Shown here in pieces: positions 63,067 through 64,000 of a stretch of DNA of 64,000 nt. Numbering within the stretch: the stretch's first letter is position 1; each line of letters starts with the position of its first letter. Below the pieces are notes generated by a model. It was given only the letters and a program-made list of their open reading frames with translations, made no database searches and had not been told where the DNA came from. Origin of the DNA: Paracoccus homiensis (GTDB taxonomy: Bacteria > Pseudomonadota > Alphaproteobacteria > Rhodobacterales > Rhodobacteraceae). Position numbers and translations under genes: made by a program. The stretch spans positions 248,001 through 312,000 of the forward strand of contig NZ_FOHO01000003.1 of NCBI RefSeq assembly GCF_900111675.1, given 5' to 3'.

Positions 63067-63996
63067 TTGCACATCCATCGCGATTGGGCCGGTCTGCCTG
63101 TCACTGCCCGTGGCGCGACGGTCGCCATGGGAAATTTCGACGGCGTCCATCTGGGCCATCGCGCGGTGATCGAGGCTGCGACCCGCGCCGCCGATGCGCC
63201 GCTGGGGATCATCACCTTCGAACCGCATCCGCGCGAGGTCTTTCGCCCCGAAGCTGCACCCTTTCGCCTGATGAATGCCGAGGCGCGGGCAAACAGGCTT
63301 GCGCGTCTGGGCGTGCAGCATCTGTATGAACTGCCCTTCGGCCCGGTCCTGTCAGGTCTGACACCGGAATGTTTCGCACGCGATGTGCTGGTCGATGGTC
63401 TGGGCGTGCGCCACGTGACGGTCGGAGCCGATTTCTGTTTTGGCAAGAAACGCGCGGGGAACGTGCAGACCCTGACCCGGCTTGGCGACCAGATGGGCTT
63501 TGGCGTGACCGCTGTGCCGCTGCTTGGTTCGGGCGAGGCGGAATACAGCTCGACCGCGATCCGCACGGCATTGGCCGAGGGGCGGACCCGTGATGCCGAA
63601 CGCATGTTGGGTCACTGGCACCGCATCGAGGGCGAGGTCGTGCATGGCGACAAGCGCGGTCGCGATTTCGGCTGGCCCACCGCGAATATGCGGATGGAGG
63701 GGCTGCATCTGCCGCGTCTGGGTGTCTATGCCGTTCTGGTCGATGTCCTGACCGGCCCGAACCGCCTGTCCTGCCGCGGCGTCGCCAGCCTTGGCGTGCG
63801 TCCCATGTTCGGCCGCAACGCGCCAAATCTGGAAGTGCATCTGTTTGATTTTCAGGGCGATCTTTACGGTCAGCACCTCTCTGTCGCCCTGGTCGAATTC
63901 CTGCGCGACGAAGAGAAATTCGACAGCGTCGAAACGCTGATCGCCCAGATCCAGGCCGATGCCGATCAGGCACGCGCGATTCTGGCCGGCACGTGA
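63067..63996 (+). CDS. ribF: Bifunctional riboflavin kinase / FAD synthetase
   Basis: The 309-residue enzyme makes FMN and then FAD. The N-terminal FAD synthetase domain has GNFDGVHLGHRAVIE (the HxGH nucleotidyltransferase motif), FEPHPREVF and TVGADFCFGKKRAG, with SSTAIR ending it. The riboflavin kinase domain has GDKRGRDFGWPTANM, VASLGVRPMFG and LEVHLFDFQGDLYGQHLSV. A TTG start at 63067 with the SD aaaggggg is preferred to GTG at 63046. The gene ends four bases before the window edge. Confidence 0.94.
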   Translation: MHIHRDWAGLPVTARGATVAMGNFDGVHLGHRAVIEAATRAADAPLGIITFEPHPREVFRPEAAPFRLMNAEARANRLARLGVQHLYELPFGPVLSGLTPECFARDVLVDGLGVRHVTVGADFCFGKKRAGNVQTLTRLGDQMGFGVTAVPLLGSGEAEYSSTAIRTALAEGRTRDAERMLGHWHRIEGEVVHGDKRGRDFGWPTANMRMEGLHLPRLGVYAVLVDVLTGPNRLSCRGVASLGVRPMFGRNAPNLEVHLFDFQGDLYGQHLSVALVEFLRDEEKFDSVETLIAQIQADADQARAILAGT

Positions 63997-64000
63997 TGCG

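Overview
The window is about 65% GC and comes from an alphaproteobacterium of the Rhodobacterales, most like Paracoccus or a close relative. The main evidence is a Rhodobacter capsulatus-type gene transfer agent (GTA) structural cluster. Supporting markers are a CarD regulator, a 7Fe ferredoxin, a PhoH-YbeY-CorC operon, a propionyl-CoA/methylmalonyl-CoA module and a family II pyrophosphatase. I saw no tRNA, rRNA, CRISPR array or insertion sequence. The assignment rests on recognising protein families, since no database search was possible.

Positions 1-12007 hold the head and tail half of a GTA cluster in canonical order: portal C-terminus (cut by the window edge), g3.5, prohead protease, HK97 capsid, g6, g7, g8, major tail protein, g10, g10.1, a short tape measure, g12, g13 hub, g14 peptidase, the giant g15, and a translationally coupled DUF2793 protein that may be a spike or fibre. 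All frames are intact. The capsid gene is bracketed by RNA hairpins that could raise its expression. cysE follows directly. Then come pyrD, a DUF952 gene, an exported 5'-nucleotidase, a Hint-domain protein preceded by a consensus CtrA box (17319-17334), and a GlxA-type regulator.

Positions 18.5-37.9 kb are mostly housekeeping. They hold class II DAHP synthase, an acyltransferase and EamA exporter pair, transketolase, a fucosyltransferase-like/TPR protein of unknown role, an operon of a 45-residue membrane protein, an exported protein, xerD and a CorC/HlyC protein, then aroK-aroB, a leucine-dehydrogenase-like enzyme, ssb, a lytic transglycosylase and homoserine dehydrogenase. A three-gene unit of glycosyltransferase, HEPN-motif protein and membrane methyltransferase closes the region.

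Positions 38-47.9 kb form the propionyl-CoA assimilation locus: methylmalonyl-CoA mutase, pccA and pccB, all leftward. Small envelope genes are interleaved: two DUF4174 paralogues, three tandem glycine-zipper lipoproteins with a shared Cys-Asp-Asp tail, a 43-residue lipoprotein and an acidic-tailed protein. A TTTGCAAA palindrome upstream of pccB fits a PccR/ScfR-type operator.

Positions 47.9-64 kb run mostly rightward: alr-mlaE-mlaF, phoH-ybeY-corC, a leftward hydrolase and SCP2 pair, a TPR-helicase-S4 operon, nitronate monooxygenase, ferredoxin, carD with a long structured leader, a manganese pyrophosphatase coupled to a HAD protein, a MaoC hydratase and ribF. Several convergent gene pairs in the window end on the same or touching stop codons with no terminator between them.
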